From NCBI RefSeq assembly GCF_900100955.1, contig NZ_FNCC01000019.1, positions 124,001-188,000 on the forward strand: a DNA stretch of 64,000 nt, in the 5' to 3' direction. The stretch is from Lentzea fradiae (GTDB taxonomy: Bacteria; Actinomycetota; Actinomycetes; Mycobacteriales; Pseudonocardiaceae). Every line of letters begins with the position of its first letter. Within the stretch, counting starts at the first letter, position 1. The notes under the pieces are model-generated. The model had not been told where the DNA came from, did not search any database, and saw nothing but the letters and a program-made list of their open reading frames with translations. Both the position numbers and the translations under genes were made by a program. Below, in pieces: positions 50,001 to 54,931 of this stretch.

Positions 50001-51660
50001 CCGGCAGCAGGTCGGGGCCGCGTTCCAGGCACACGCCGACGAGCGACTCCGGGCCGACGCCCAGCGACTGGAGGTGGTGCGCGAGCCGGTTGGCGCGGAC
50101 GTTGAGCTCCGCGTAGGTCAGCGAGACGTCACCGGCGACGACGGCGGTCGCGTCCGGGGTGCGCTCGACCTGGTCCTCGAACAACGCGTGCACGCGGTCG
50201 GTCACCGGCTCCACCCCACCAGGAGCGGTGACGAGCGCGAGCTCCTCGGCACCGAGGATCTCCAGGCGGGACAACGGGGTGGTGTCGTCGGCGAGCGCGG
50301 ACTCCAGCAGCCGCACCAGATGACCGGCCATGCGCCGGACGGTCTCCTCCCCGAACAACGACGTCGCGTACACGAGCTGACCGGCGAACGAGCCGTCCGG
50401 CAGGTCGTTGACCTGCAGTTCGAGGTCGCACTTCGCGACCCGGCCGGTGGCCTCGCACGGCTCCGCGGTGACGCCGGGCAGCGTGAACGGCGTGCCCGCG
50501 CGCTCGTGCATGGTGAACGCGATCTGGTACAGCGGCGTGCGGGACATGTCCCGTTCGGGCCGCAGGTCGTCGACGAGCCGCGCGAACGGGACGGCCTGGT
50601 GGTCGTAGGCGTCCACGAGCGTGCCGCGGACCTGCTTGAGCAGGTCGCGGAACGCCGGGTCGCCGTCCCAGCGGGTGCGCAGCACGAGGTTGTTGATGCC
50701 GTAGCCGATGAGCCCTTGCAGCTCCGGGCGCGTCCGGCCGGAGACGGTCGTGCCGACCGGCACATCCTGCTGCCCGGTGTAGCGGGCGACGAGCGCCTGG
50801 AACGCGGCGAGCAGCACGACGAACGGCGTCGCGTCGTAGCGCCGCCCGACCTCCCTGATCCGGGCGGCCAGCGCGGCGGGAATCCCGAACGAGACCGCGT
50901 CGCCCGACGAGTCGCGCACGGGAGGACGCGCGAAGTCGGCGGGCAGGTCCGCGGGTTCCAGCCCGGCGAGCTGCCGGTGCCAGTAGCCGAGCTGGCGGGA
51001 CGACTCGGACTCGTCGCGCTGCCACACCGCGTAGTCCGCGTACTGCGTCGTCAACGGGGGCAGCGGCGAGGGCTCACCGGCGAGGAACGCCGCGTACAGG
51101 GCGCTCAGCTCGGTCCCGACGACCCTGGTGGACCAGGCGTCGAACGCGACGTGGTGGAAGACCACGGTGAGGACGTGGTCGTCACCGGCGACCCGCAGCA
51201 GCCTCGCCCGCACCGGCCAGTCGTGCTCCAGGTCGAACGGCGTGGTGGCGTCGGCCGCGACGGCCGCGTCCACTCCGTCCACACCGGACAGTCCGACGAC
51301 CGGCAGGCCGAGCGGCACCGCCGGGTCGATCACCTGGACGGGTTCGGCGCCGTCGAGCACGTACCGGGTGCGCAGGACCTCGTGCCGCGCCACCAGCTCC
51401 GACCACGCCCGCTCCAGCGCCCCGGTGTCGAGCGGCCCGCGCAGGCGGAACGCCAGCGGCACCAGGTACTCGGCGCTGTCGGGCTCCAGCCGGTTGAGGA
51501 ACCACATCTGCTGCTGCCCGTGGGACAGCGGCAGCGGCAGGGACCGGTCCGCCCTGCCGATGCCCTGCCGCCTGCCGCGCACGCCGCCGCTGAGCCGGCG
51601 GCGCAGGAGCTCGTCCCTGAGGGCGGCGGTGCCGGTCTGCTCGATCTCGCCGGTGCTCAT
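32035..51660 (-). CDS. NRPS-3: six C-A-T modules plus terminal PBP/beta-lactamase-like domain
   Basis: 6541 residues; GGGAGGAA precedes the ATG. Modules (approximate A3 motif and T-domain positions): 635/1025, 1690/2078, 2725/3107, 3762/4145, 4792/5181, 5820/6192. Pockets read as DVFSVAMVHK (A1, A3, A5; Thr-code family, changed), DLPKVAEVGK (A2; Asn-like), DIWEMTADDK (A4; acidic, so a basic substrate is likely), DMSEVGSVTK (A6; unassigned). C1 has HHVAFDAWS; C2 to C6 have only the second His: CHPVMEGWS, NHAVMDGWS, PHAVTEGWS, SHAITEGWS, SHVIIDGWT. No E domains. Instead of an alpha/beta TE, residues about 6237-6541 are a serine hydrolase of the S12/beta-lactamase fold with SLSK (Ser6274, Lys6277), a Tyr segment DIHYTVV and HGGTGGG. 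It should add residues 4-9 and release or cyclise the chain. Confidence 0.95.
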   Translation of the reverse strand: MSTGEIEQTGTAALRDELLRRRLSGGVRGRRQGIGRADRSLPLPLSHGQQQMWFLNRLEPDSAEYLVPLAFRLRGPLDTGALERAWSELVARHEVLRTRYVLDGAEPVQVIDPAVPLGLPVVGLSGVDGVDAAVAADATTPFDLEHDWPVRARLLRVAGDDHVLTVVFHHVAFDAWSTRVVGTELSALYAAFLAGEPSPLPPLTTQYADYAVWQRDESESSRQLGYWHRQLAGLEPADLPADFARPPVRDSSGDAVSFGIPAALAARIREVGRRYDATPFVVLLAAFQALVARYTGQQDVPVGTTVSGRTRPELQGLIGYGINNLVLRTRWDGDPAFRDLLKQVRGTLVDAYDHQAVPFARLVDDLRPERDMSRTPLYQIAFTMHERAGTPFTLPGVTAEPCEATGRVAKCDLELQVNDLPDGSFAGQLVYATSLFGEETVRRMAGHLVRLLESALADDTTPLSRLEILGAEELALVTAPGGVEPVTDRVHALFEDQVERTPDATAVVAGDVSLTYAELNVRANRLAHHLQSLGVGPESLVGVCLERGPDLLPALLGVLKSGAGYVPLDPVNPADRLGYVLADAGVEIVVTDASSRSLVESVHDGVVVDLASTAQRPETNPESSSTSDNVIYVIYTSGSTGKPKGCVLTHANVVRLMRTAQEHYEFNESDVWSMFHSYAFDVSVFEMWGALLFGGTLVVVPREVTRSPEDFLDLLVDNEVTVLSQTPSAFRSLVTAAADGDDRVDRLAVRVVVFAGEKLEMPELRPWADRRGLRNPVLANMYGITETTVHTTYYEVREDDLAVSAGNPVGRPLSDLRVYLLDPFGNPAPIGVPGEIHVAGPGVARGYLNRPELTAERFVPNPFGAPGSRLYRSGDLARRRADGSLDFLGRLDHQVKIRGYRIELGEIEVALAAHPGVRDAVVIARDERLVAYVVPSGDEIPDDLREVLGRDLPDYMVPAAFVTLGAFPLTPNGKLDRRALPAPDLDAFAHGEYVAPRTPVEEQVARVWAIALEVERVGVHDSFFDLGGDSIRAVALVGALRAEGFDLAVRDVFDRRTVAELCELITGRTGLSAADQALVQPFSLISAEDRAALPDGVVDAYPLSQIQTGMVIEMLADDSSNNYHNCSCFRILDDRPFSWEAFERAAEIVVERHDMLRTSVHLTDYSVPLQLVHATATMTIGQRDIGHLDDEGQMASLQEFVRDQRATPFDLTEPTLMRFHAHLTGTDNWWISITECHPVMEGWSYHSLLMELLRLYHALRDGAEPEPYDRPDVRFADSVAAELESLSSGVDGAYWRDVVTRYPKVTLPTGWGDAPDVPRTTHHVRIPWDDLEPGLRALAATAKASLKSVMLSAYLKVMSQLTDAPSFHGGLVYDVRPEVLGADRVFGMYLNTLPLPFDRGASTWLDLVRQVFAQEVESWAHRRYPLPAVQRELGDAQRLIDVFFNYQDFRQVDTDLVDAAVGIDDSPTEFPLTISSRNKHIFLTASSQSLSLANTERIAAMFRAVLADMAADPARDAQKTFVPDEERALTLGEWAVNPVPPVDLCTYELFERQVARTPDAVAVVAGDRRLTYVELDALANQYAHRLRELGVGTESVVGVLLDRGADLLACLLGVWKAGGAYLPMDPSFPAARVTGMLADAEAAVLVTQSEYLGGYDGRTLVVDVDDVSELPTSAPERVADLDRLAYVIYTSGSTGRPKGVQVPHRGLVNHVRWAVEELASQGTGGAPLFSSIAFDLVVPNLWAPVLAGQAVHMVPQDTDLGALGAYLARTTPYSFIKLTPAHLEVLTHQLTPEQANGLASVLVVAGEALTRRVVTAWQEIAPDVRLVNEYGPTETSVGTCVYPVEGPVTAEVQPIGRPLPNVTMYVLDRRLEPVPVGVPGELYVGGAGVARGYADRPELTAERFLPDPYGPPGARLYRSGDVVRLLPSGDVDFLGRGDGQVKIRGYRVELGEIEARIAEDPRVADVRVVLREDAPGEKQLVAYLVAGETPDPAELRARLEPVLPAYMLPSAFVPLDAIPLNANGKLDRNALPAPGDDAFARTSVVAPRTPLEERVAAVWSDVLGADVLGVHDDFFELGGDSIRAVALIGALRGAGLDVSVKDVFDHRTVAALCAQLSGRDAAAAEEFVAPFALVSDADRAALPDGVADAYPLSQVQTGMLVEMLADTGRSNYHNVNVYVVHDDRPFDPAAFERAVQIVVSRHDVLRTSVHLTDFSVPMQLVHASAVTPTGWRDLRPLAMRERRAAVSDFVAAERADVFDLSAGSPLLRVFAHVMADDQWLCSFTQNHAVMDGWSNQLFLMELVGCYRRVRDDLDAERYEPVPVRYADFVAAELAALESEEDGAYWRRVVDEHAKFTIPAGWHGDLAAPRETVRAGIDFGDLADGLRALAAAAKVSVKSVLVAAHVKVMSQLTDEPAFHTGLVTHSRPEATGADRLFGNFLNTLPFPADRTARTWRELVRQVSDREIEAWSHRHYPMPAIRGGGDRLVDVFFGYLDFHRLDSEVAEDGWGFNDAPNEFGLAITTLGGLLSISSNSHVLSQSNAERVAQMFRAVLEAMASDVDGDAREVYLPEAERALLRELGETRPVPVTASVHELFEQQVERTPDAVAVVAGDVSLTYAELNARANRLAHHLRGLGAGPEQLVGVSLERGPDLLPALLGVLKSGAGYLPLDPVNPPERLQFVRDDAGVSVVVTASMLAELPDGPETNPVHVTVPDNAIYTIYTSGSTGKPKGCVLTHRNVVRLMETAQEHYAFDESDVWSMFHSYAFDVSVFEMWGALLHGGTLVVVPREVTRSPEDFLDLLVDNGVTVLSQTPSAFRSIVANAADPRVDLLAVRAVVFAGEKLEMAELRPWTDRIGLDRVALVNMYGITETTVHTTYHRITEADLLSGNAIGRPLRDLSVHLLDASGHLVPLGVPGEIHVGGPGVARGYLNRPELTAERFVPDSFGAPGSRLYRSGDLARRRADGSLDFLGRLDHQVKIRGYRIELGEIEVALTAHPAVRDAVVIARDERLVAYVVPEAPDDLREALGRELPDYMVPSAFVAIESIPLTANGKLDQRALPDPDEDAFARTSYVAPRTPVEERISSVWRDVLGVDRVGVHDGFFELGGDSIRAVRLVGALRAGGVDVSVPDVFEHRTVSGLAAVLSGRDGLTGTRGPVQPFELIGAPDRAKLPDGTVDAYPMSLVQTGMVVEMLTGVDTYRSFVSYRITDDGPFSAEALREATRIVVARHDMLRTSFDLYTYSVPMQVVHGAVDTPVTVYELHGRDDEALMETLVEQRNAQFDLDTAPLLRVAAHVTDDEGWWLSLCRPHAVTEGWSHNWLLAELVGCYRRLRSGAAPAPYTAPEVRYADYIAAELASLASEEDVSYWRDVVNTHTPVPLPESWRGEEPGESYDVHVPLDDIVASLTALATELHVSVKSVLLAAHVKVMGQLTEAPAFHVGLVCDARPELLGADRVYGMHLNTVPFAVDRSARTWRELVLQVFDREVGLWPHRRYPMPAIQREWRGGRLADVAFNYVDLPKEESAGPDVESRYTVSQTEFDLTLHCRPNRLNLTTNTAALSRADGERLAGMYRAVLDAMVSDPDGDARVTYLPSGERRRLLIEASSTEREPLDLCVEQEFERWAALTPDAVALTADDRTTTYADLNAEVNRLAAHLTDLGVGPEVLVGICLERSPEMVVSVLAVLKAGGAYLPLDPETPSARLAFVLADADAKLLVTRKSVSESVPHERTVLIDEPGEWSGRSARNPLARATPDNLAYVIYTSGSTGRPKGVMVRRGGMGNHLLAKIEDLGLTAADSVVQNASPTFDISVWQMLAPLVVGGAVRVVDAHTALDPEALFGLTARERISVLEVVPSLLRTALQGRSVPQLPDLRWLMVTGEALPPELCTQWFARFPRIPLVNAYGPTECSDDVTHAFLSGELRGHRVPIGESIRNTRLYVLDSRLEPVPSGVAGELFVGGLGVGRGYLNRPGLTAERFVPDPFGPAGTRLYRTGDLVSWRPDGALDFLGRIDDQVKVRGHRIELGEIEAALAASDEVGQALVVVRDERLVAYYTAVAEVSRETLRDRLADTLPDYMVPAAFVLLDEFPLTPNGKQDRKALPAPGDDAFARGDHLAPRTPVEERVAEIWRTSLGLDRVGVRDGFFDLGGDSIRAVGLVGALRADGFDVAVRDVFEARTVENLCRMISGRDAAGDDVFVAPFELLTAADRAALPGDVVDAYPVGRTQLGMIIEMLADDGRHPYHIINTFRVTEPEPLVPAALEAAARVLADRHEVLRTSFRLTGFSVPVQLVHREVDLPVEFRDVRGLSEEDLGRVRQDLAAEQRAALFDVAKAPLMRIIAHVESDDAWWVTFTQSHAITEGWSYHLLLMELLDVYRAIRDGEEPAPYDRPRVRFADTIAGELAALRSDADRAYWRDVTTSQVPVSMPPEWAGDSDERVYVEVPFEDLGESLRALAATAGVSMKSVLLAAHLKVMGQVTDEPAYHTGLVCDVRPEVLGADRVPGMYLNTLPMGIDRGARTWRELLTQVFEGEVRLWAHRRYPMPAVQHEWGGGRLINVLFNYLDFHQVDTDRVATGTRMNIGPNEFDLSIFNRGDRLWVNSHERVLSRANTERLAGMYRSVLEAMASDVDGDARAVYLPRGERERLLEQATRGTTSAGPVTSCVHELFEQQVERTPDAVAVVAGGASLTYAELNARANRLAHHLRGLGVGPEQLVGVSLERGPDLLPALLGVLKSGAGYLPLDPVNPPERLRYVQEDAGVSVVVTAAVMNELPGGPDTNPTRVTVPDNLIYTIYTSGSTGKPKGVCLTHANVVRLMETAQEHYAFDESDVWSMFHSYAFDVSVFEMWGALLHGGTLVVVPREVTRSPEDFLDLLVDNEVTVLSQTPSAFRSIVAAAADGDERIGRLSLRAVVFAGEKLEIAELRPWADRVGLGRVALVNMYGITETTVHTTYHRLAKRDLAPGAGNPIGRPLSDLTVHLLDAFGNLVPAGTRGEIHVGGPGVARGYLNRPELTAERFVPDPFGAPGSRLYRSGDLAVRRPDGSLEFAGRADDQIKIRGYRVELGEIETALLGHPGVREAVVVLRDESLVGYVVPAGDLDPAELRAWLGRTLPDYMIPAAYPVLDRVPLTPNGKLDKRALPAPDRDAFAGAEFVAPATPLEERVAAIWCQVLGVDRVGLADGFFELGGDSIRAVMIVGEMRAAGVLVTALDVLRHQTISALLARSSGARAVEPVAPFALLTDADRALLPSGLADAYPLTQTQTGMLAEMLSGDGPRAYHRVASVRIGADEPFSRDALRKTLELLAERHDALRTSVDTERFSVPMQLVHSSVLVPLKVVDLTTAEDPDDVVRAALRTESETLLPHDQAPLLRVCVHRLAGGEWQLTITQSHVIIDGWTFSTLRTELLETYRAMRDGADLPVFTPPVLRYADTVAAELRALESTEDRAYWQDVVDTYERFTLPDGWGGAGDGYQLRVPLDDLPLREAAAAIGVSVKSVLLAAHLKVLGQLTPARRFHSGLVTHCRPDGGDRVYGTHLNTVPFPVELSAPTWAALVRQVFDRELEAWPHRHFPMPAIQHGLAGGGRLVQVYFSYEDFGTLDVAGDPTEGFSRDEFPLAVTASDACVFLACDASFVSRENGERLAAMYRAVLEAIAADTAGDPREAFLPEDSLVLPAGPAATVTGCALDRFEEHVAATPGAPAVLHDGKAVSYAELDVRANRVAHWLRSAGVGTESVVGVLLGRGVDLVATLLGVWKAGAAYVPLDPSFPPVRLAGMLRDCAALVTESACAADFDGPRLLVDAEPLDALPSDAPARSTDLDRLAYVIYTSGSTGRPKGVQVTHRGLANFLSYVRSEYLVDRGAPLFASIAYDMVVSNVYGPLTAGLPLSVAPGDLDLDALGSWLAENGPFDFIELTRSHLELVIGQVDRVLARDLVVGGEAVSGHVVAEARALADGRVVNSYGPTEITVTSNEFTVPAGHEGGVVPIGRPLPGVTSYVLDSWLQPVPVGVPGELYVGGTGVARGYLGQPELTAERFVPDPFGAPGSRLYRTGDLARVLPSGDLDFLGRGDGQVKIRGFRVELGEIEAVLAERVDDARVVADGQRLVAYVVGERQELRGWLTERLPAHMIPAAFVRLDRIPLTANGKLDQRALPAPDGEAFARRQYQEPITDTEQWLADLWSALLGVDRVGSQDRFFELGGHSILVFQVIAAARRSGRTLSLLAIYQDDSLAAVAAAMDRVPPAPTEARVSVPAVSVAVIRDGELAEVRSRGEAGRDTVFQVGSLSKTVTAFAALHLVRQGVLDLDEDVNTYLTSWSAPSPMTLRHLLGHLSGLEPTPSTGHPRGTDVPALTDLLAETRLGVAPGTLFRKADIHYTVVEQLLTDVTGRPFPELARDLVFTPLGMRNSGFGHTFPDDRDAAPGHDEEGRPVDGGWLLWPGQAAAGLWTTSADLALLLLEIRRSYLGEPGAVLTRELAREMLTPQHRHSAYGLGVVVDDLGTDVQFGHGGTGGGYHAMAMCRIGQGTGFVALTNSDAGAAVVRQHTSLLDGDL
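37001..37690 (-). repeat. Duplicated A-domain DNA in NRPS-3, copy in A5
   Basis: Segment with near-identical copies at 43205-43894 (A3) and a more diverged copy around 49466-50155 (A1). The first 250 bases differ from the A3 copy at only about 4-5 percent of positions by eye, including synonymous sites; the 3' part is nearer 88-90 percent. Confidence 0.75.
43205..43894 (-). repeat. Duplicated A-domain DNA in NRPS-3, copy in A3
   Basis: Partner of 37001-37690 with a constant offset of 6204 bases and no gaps in the compared blocks, covering the specificity-determining core (A3-A5 motifs). Identical pocket residues DVFSVAMVHK. Confidence 0.75.
49466..50155 (-). repeat. Related A-domain DNA in NRPS-3, copy in A1
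   Basis: Third member of the family with the same pocket residues but clearly more third-position differences than between the A3 and A5 copies, so it is the older branch. Confidence 0.6.
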
Positions 51661-51763
51661 CTGTCTCGTTCCTCCCGTGCCCGGACGTGCCCAAGGTGTC
51701 GACGACGGCGCAGCGAAAAGCGCGTCCGGTCGCCCGAACGCGTTGTCCGCTGCCGTGAGCGCG

Positions 51764-51982
51764 TTACTCCGCGGCTGCTTCCGCCATGCGGCGGCGCAGG
51801 CTCAACGGGCGCATGTCCGTCCACACCTCACCGATGTGCGCGAGGCAGTCGGCACGGGTTCCCCCGGTGCCGTCCGCACGCCATCCGGCGGGCAGGTCCC
51901 GGTCGGCAGGCCAGATCGAGTACTGCTCCTCGTCGTTCACGACGACGAGGTAGGTCTGCTTGTCGTCCAGTTCCTCTGCCAC
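51764..51982 (-). CDS. MbtH-like protein
   Basis: 72 residues from GTG with GAGGAG upstream. Family signature complete: NDEEQYSIWP, LPAGWRADG, CLAHIGEVWTDMRPLSLR. MbtH proteins bind A domains and are needed for folding or activity of many actinomycete NRPSs. First gene of the NRPS-3 operon, 103 nt ahead of NRPS-3; it is the only MbtH in the window and probably serves all three NRPSs. Confidence 0.95.
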   Translation of the reverse strand: MAEELDDKQTYLVVVNDEEQYSIWPADRDLPAGWRADGTGGTRADCLAHIGEVWTDMRPLSLRRRMAEAAAE

Positions 51983-52032
51983 GAGAACTCCTCACGCGAT
52001 CGGTTGGTCGCCTGAAGAGTTCTCGTGGGGCC

Positions 52033-52059
52033 AATACTGGGTCTATACCCGAACTATCC
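52033..52059 (-). promoter_or_regulatory. Three-part 11-bp repeat upstream of MbtH/NRPS-3 (candidate SARP site)
   Basis: Read toward MbtH: GGATAGTTCGG, GTATAGACCCA, GTATTGGCC, with exact 11-base period. It ends 51 bp before the MbtH start and overlaps the stop region of the MMPL gene. Confidence 0.65.
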
Positions 52060-54190
52060 GGCGGCCGGCCGTGCCGTCCCGTTCGGAAAGCCTTGGCACG
52101 TGGGAAAACCTGCCGAGGCCGCCCGGCAGTACCCAGGCGCGGTCGCCGAGGACGGCCAGTGCGGCGGGCAGCAGCACCCCGCGCACGACCGTCGCGTCGA
52201 TCAGGATCGCCACGGCCATGCCGACGCCGAGCATCTTGTACTCGATGGCGCTGAGCGTGACGAACACGGCGAACACGGCCGTCATGATCACCGCCGCGCT
52301 GGTCACGACGCCCGCGCTGCCGCCGACGCCGCCCACGATCGCGGAGCGGGCGTCCGCTCCGCCGGTCCAGCGTTCCCTGACCCGGCTGAGGATGAAGATG
52401 TGGTAGTCCATGCTCAGCCCGAACAGCAGCACGAACATGAACAGCGGCAGCCACCCGACCACGCCGCCGTAGGACGTGAAGCCCAGCACCGAGCCGAGGT
52501 GCCCGTCCTGGAACACCCAGGTGAGCACGCCGTACGCGGCGCCGATCGACAGCAGGTTGAGGCCGATCGAGACGAGCGGGATCGCGAGCGCCCGGAACGC
52601 CACCACGAGCAGCACGAACGCCAGCGCCAGGACGAAGGCGAACACGGCCGGGGTCGTGGCGCGCACCTGGTCGGTGAAGTCGTGGGCGAACGCCGTCTTG
52701 CCCGCCACCGCGAACTCGACGCCGTCGACCTGCCCGAACGTCGCGGGCAGCGCCGTGTCCCGCAGGTGCTCCAGCGCCCGGTCGGACTCGTCGTCGGTGC
52801 CGGACCCCGACAACGGCACCCTGATCACCAGCGCGTCGTCCACCAGCGCCGTCGACATCGGCTCGTGCAACAGGCCGCCGCTCGCGGCGATCGCGCCGTG
52901 CAGCCCGTCCGCCGCCGCCCGCGCCCCGTCCAGGTCGCCCCACACGACGACCTGCGCCGGGGTGGGCGCACCGGGGAACGCCTCCTGCATGCGGATCGCG
53001 CCGTCGACGGCGGCCACCGACCGGGGCAGGCTGTTCACCGCCGCGGCGTCCTGCAGCCGCATGTCCAGCGCGGGCACCGCCAGCACCACGAGGCCGAGCG
53101 CGGCGAGACCGCCCCACAGCCACGGGCGGCGCACCACGACGCGGGCCACCGCCGACCACACCCGCGACTCGCTCACCGTCGTGCGGTGGCGGCTCACCCG
53201 CAGCCGGTCCACCCGCGGTCCCAGCAGGGACAGCAGTGCGGGCAGCGCGGTCACCGAGCCGAGCACGGCGAGCCCGACGATCAGCACGGTGCCGACGGTG
53301 AGCCCGCGGAAGTTGTCCAGGCCGGTGAACAGCAGGCCCGCCACGCACAGCATCACCGTCAGCCCGGACACCGCGACGACCCGTCCGGACGTGCGCGCGG
53401 TGACCCGCAACGCCTCCTCCACGGTCTTGCCCGCCGCCCGCTCCTCACGTTCGCGGCGCAGGTAGAACAGCGCGTAGTCGATGCCGACCGCGATCCCGAT
53501 GAGCAGGATCATCGACGACGTCGCGCTGTTGACCGGGATCCAGTCGCCGATCAGCGCGATCAGGCCGAACGCGGCGGCGACCGCGGTTCCGGCCAGCAGC
53601 AGCGGAACCGCCGCCGCGACCAGCGAACCGAATACCACCAGCAGGATCAGCGCCGTGATCGGCAGCGAGATCAGCTCCGAGCGCTGGAAGTCGTCCTTGA
53701 TCGCCTGGTCGACGGCCTTCGCGAGGCTCTGGTCACCGGCCTGCGCGAGCCGTGCGCCGGGGTGGCGTGCCGCGGTGTCCGACACCGTTGTCACGACGGT
53801 GTCGTAGTGCGCCTTGACCTCCTCGTTCGGCCCGGCGACGTGGAACGTCACCAGCACCGAGCCCTCCGACTCCCGCCGGCTCAGCTCGGTGACGGCGTTC
53901 GTCCCGCGCAACGCCGACACCAGGTCGTCGGCCGCCGCCGCCCGTCCCGCGCCGTCCACCAGCACGTTCTCCCGCACCGGGGCGTAGGTGGGCTGCCGGT
54001 CCAGCACCTCGGTGGCCCGGCCGCTCTCCCCGGGATCTCGCGCGGAGGCGCCGTCCCCTCCCAGCCCACCGGCCAGCACGGCCAGCAGCACCAACAACGA
54101 CCACCCGGCCACCGCCAGTACGCGGTGCCGGACCGACCACCCGGCCACCCGCTCCACCAGAGCGGCGTTCGACCTGCCTGCGCGCAGCAT
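52043..54190 (-). CDS. MMPL/RND-family exporter
   Basis: 715 residues. Two halves, each with one N-terminal membrane helix, an extracytoplasmic domain and five clustered helices; the segment LLIGIAVGIDYALFYLRREREER is the MMPL signature and recurs in altered form as FGLSMDYHIFILSRVRER in the second half. Such transporters export lipids, siderophores or antibiotics using the proton gradient. It ends 60 nt before MbtH and follows an ArsR-like regulator and a small membrane protein in the same direction, so it may be separately regulated as a resistance exporter. Confidence 0.92.
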   Translation of the reverse strand: MLRAGRSNAALVERVAGWSVRHRVLAVAGWSLLVLLAVLAGGLGGDGASARDPGESGRATEVLDRQPTYAPVRENVLVDGAGRAAAADDLVSALRGTNAVTELSRRESEGSVLVTFHVAGPNEEVKAHYDTVVTTVSDTAARHPGARLAQAGDQSLAKAVDQAIKDDFQRSELISLPITALILLVVFGSLVAAAVPLLLAGTAVAAAFGLIALIGDWIPVNSATSSMILLIGIAVGIDYALFYLRREREERAAGKTVEEALRVTARTSGRVVAVSGLTVMLCVAGLLFTGLDNFRGLTVGTVLIVGLAVLGSVTALPALLSLLGPRVDRLRVSRHRTTVSESRVWSAVARVVVRRPWLWGGLAALGLVVLAVPALDMRLQDAAAVNSLPRSVAAVDGAIRMQEAFPGAPTPAQVVVWGDLDGARAAADGLHGAIAASGGLLHEPMSTALVDDALVIRVPLSGSGTDDESDRALEHLRDTALPATFGQVDGVEFAVAGKTAFAHDFTDQVRATTPAVFAFVLALAFVLLVVAFRALAIPLVSIGLNLLSIGAAYGVLTWVFQDGHLGSVLGFTSYGGVVGWLPLFMFVLLFGLSMDYHIFILSRVRERWTGGADARSAIVGGVGGSAGVVTSAAVIMTAVFAVFVTLSAIEYKMLGVGMAVAILIDATVVRGVLLPAALAVLGDRAWVLPGGLGRFSHVPRLSERDGTAGRRIVRV

Positions 54191-54297
54191 CGGCTAAGGT
54201 CCTTCCTCGAAGGAGTTGCCTGCAGAGACCTCGCCCTCGGGCGAGTGGTGCTTCTTCGCTGGGCCGCCGAGTTGCCGCTCGTCGGCCCAGCACTCGC

Positions 54298-54567
54298 TTA
54301 CTCGACCTCTTTGAGAACCCTCTCGACGGACTGCAACCGGGTCTGCACCTCGGCCAGCCGCTCCCCCAGCTCGCCGAGCCTGCGCTCGGCGCCCTCCTGG
54401 GCCGCGACGGCCCGTTCCGCCAGGGCGCGGTACTCGCTCTCCCTGGCCAGCGCCGCCTTGGCCCGCCACGTCGCGGCGAGCTGCCAGATGCCGACGGTGC
54501 CGACGGCTGTGATCAGGACGAACACCCCGACGACGCCGATGATCTCCTGCCAGTCGTAGGGGCTCAT
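54298..54567 (-). CDS. Small membrane-anchored coiled-coil protein
   Basis: 89 residues: one N-terminal membrane helix (IIGVVGVFVLITAVGTVGIWQLA, about 9-31) followed by a charged heptad-rich helix (about 35-89) predicted to be a coiled coil. No enzyme motifs. Its ATG overlaps the stop of the ArsR-like gene by 4 nt, and the MMPL gene follows after 107 nt with no strong hairpin in the gap. It could scaffold or tether the regulator or transporter; function unknown. Confidence 0.75.
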   Translation of the reverse strand: MSPYDWQEIIGVVGVFVLITAVGTVGIWQLAATWRAKAALARESEYRALAERAVAAQEGAERRLGELGERLAEVQTRLQSVERVLKEVE

Positions 54568-54893
54568 GCCTGCGATCCCTTCTCCGCACTGATGTCCGTG
54601 CTGGTGAGCGTGCGCACGGCGGCGGCCACCGACTCCGGCGACAGCTCGACCGCGAACGGCTCGATCTCGTAGAACTTCAACGCCTTGCCGTCCTCGGACA
54701 GCTCCAGGTGCGCGCGCACCAGCCTCGCTGCCTCGAGCTTGCGCAGGTGGACCTGCAGCAACGCCCGGCTGATCCCCAGCTCGCGAGCGAGCGCGCTCAC
54801 GTAGTTGCGCTCACGGGTGAGCGCCGCCAAGACCCGCAACCGGTGCGGGTTGGCCAGCGTCGCGAGGATGCGCACCAGCTCATCCCCGGTCAC
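54564..54893 (-). CDS. ArsR-like winged-helix regulator
   Basis: 109 residues from GTG 54893, 7 nt after AGGG; the frame stays open to a TTG at 54917, with another GTG at 54908, so the start is uncertain. LVRILATLANPHRLRVLAALTRE, YVSALARELGISRALLQVHLRKLEAARLV is the ArsR/HTH_20 fold. No metal-binding CxC in the recognition helix, so it is not a classical metal sensor. The C-terminal KALKFYEIEPFAVEL is the wing and dimer region. Coupled to the small coiled-coil protein, it likely controls the MMPL exporter. Confidence 0.82.
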   Translation of the reverse strand: MTGDELVRILATLANPHRLRVLAALTRERNYVSALARELGISRALLQVHLRKLEAARLVRAHLELSEDGKALKFYEIEPFAVELSPESVAAAVRTLTSTDISAEKGSQA

Positions 54894-54931
54894 AACTGAA
54901 CCCTGCACATGCCACAAAATGTTAGCAGGTG

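Noticed and set aside
36600..50155. Reading DVFSVAMVHK as a piperazic-acid code because of the DVFSVA start
   Set aside because: The second half (MVHK) and motif context (NMYGITETTVH) are those of Thr-type domains, and no ornithine N-hydroxylase or KtzT-like gene is in the window.
6033..51660. Siderophore cluster hypothesis (salicylate-like cap, Dap, possible beta-hydroxy-Asp)
   Set aside because: No ferric-siderophore uptake, iron reductase, N-hydroxylase or Fur/DmdR-like box was seen; exporters and a SARP point to an antibiotic-type product. It cannot be fully excluded.
52025..54559. 844-codon plus-strand frame opposite the MMPL gene
   Set aside because: His/Gln/Arg-rich shadow without recognisable domain; the minus strand has an unmistakable MMPL transporter.
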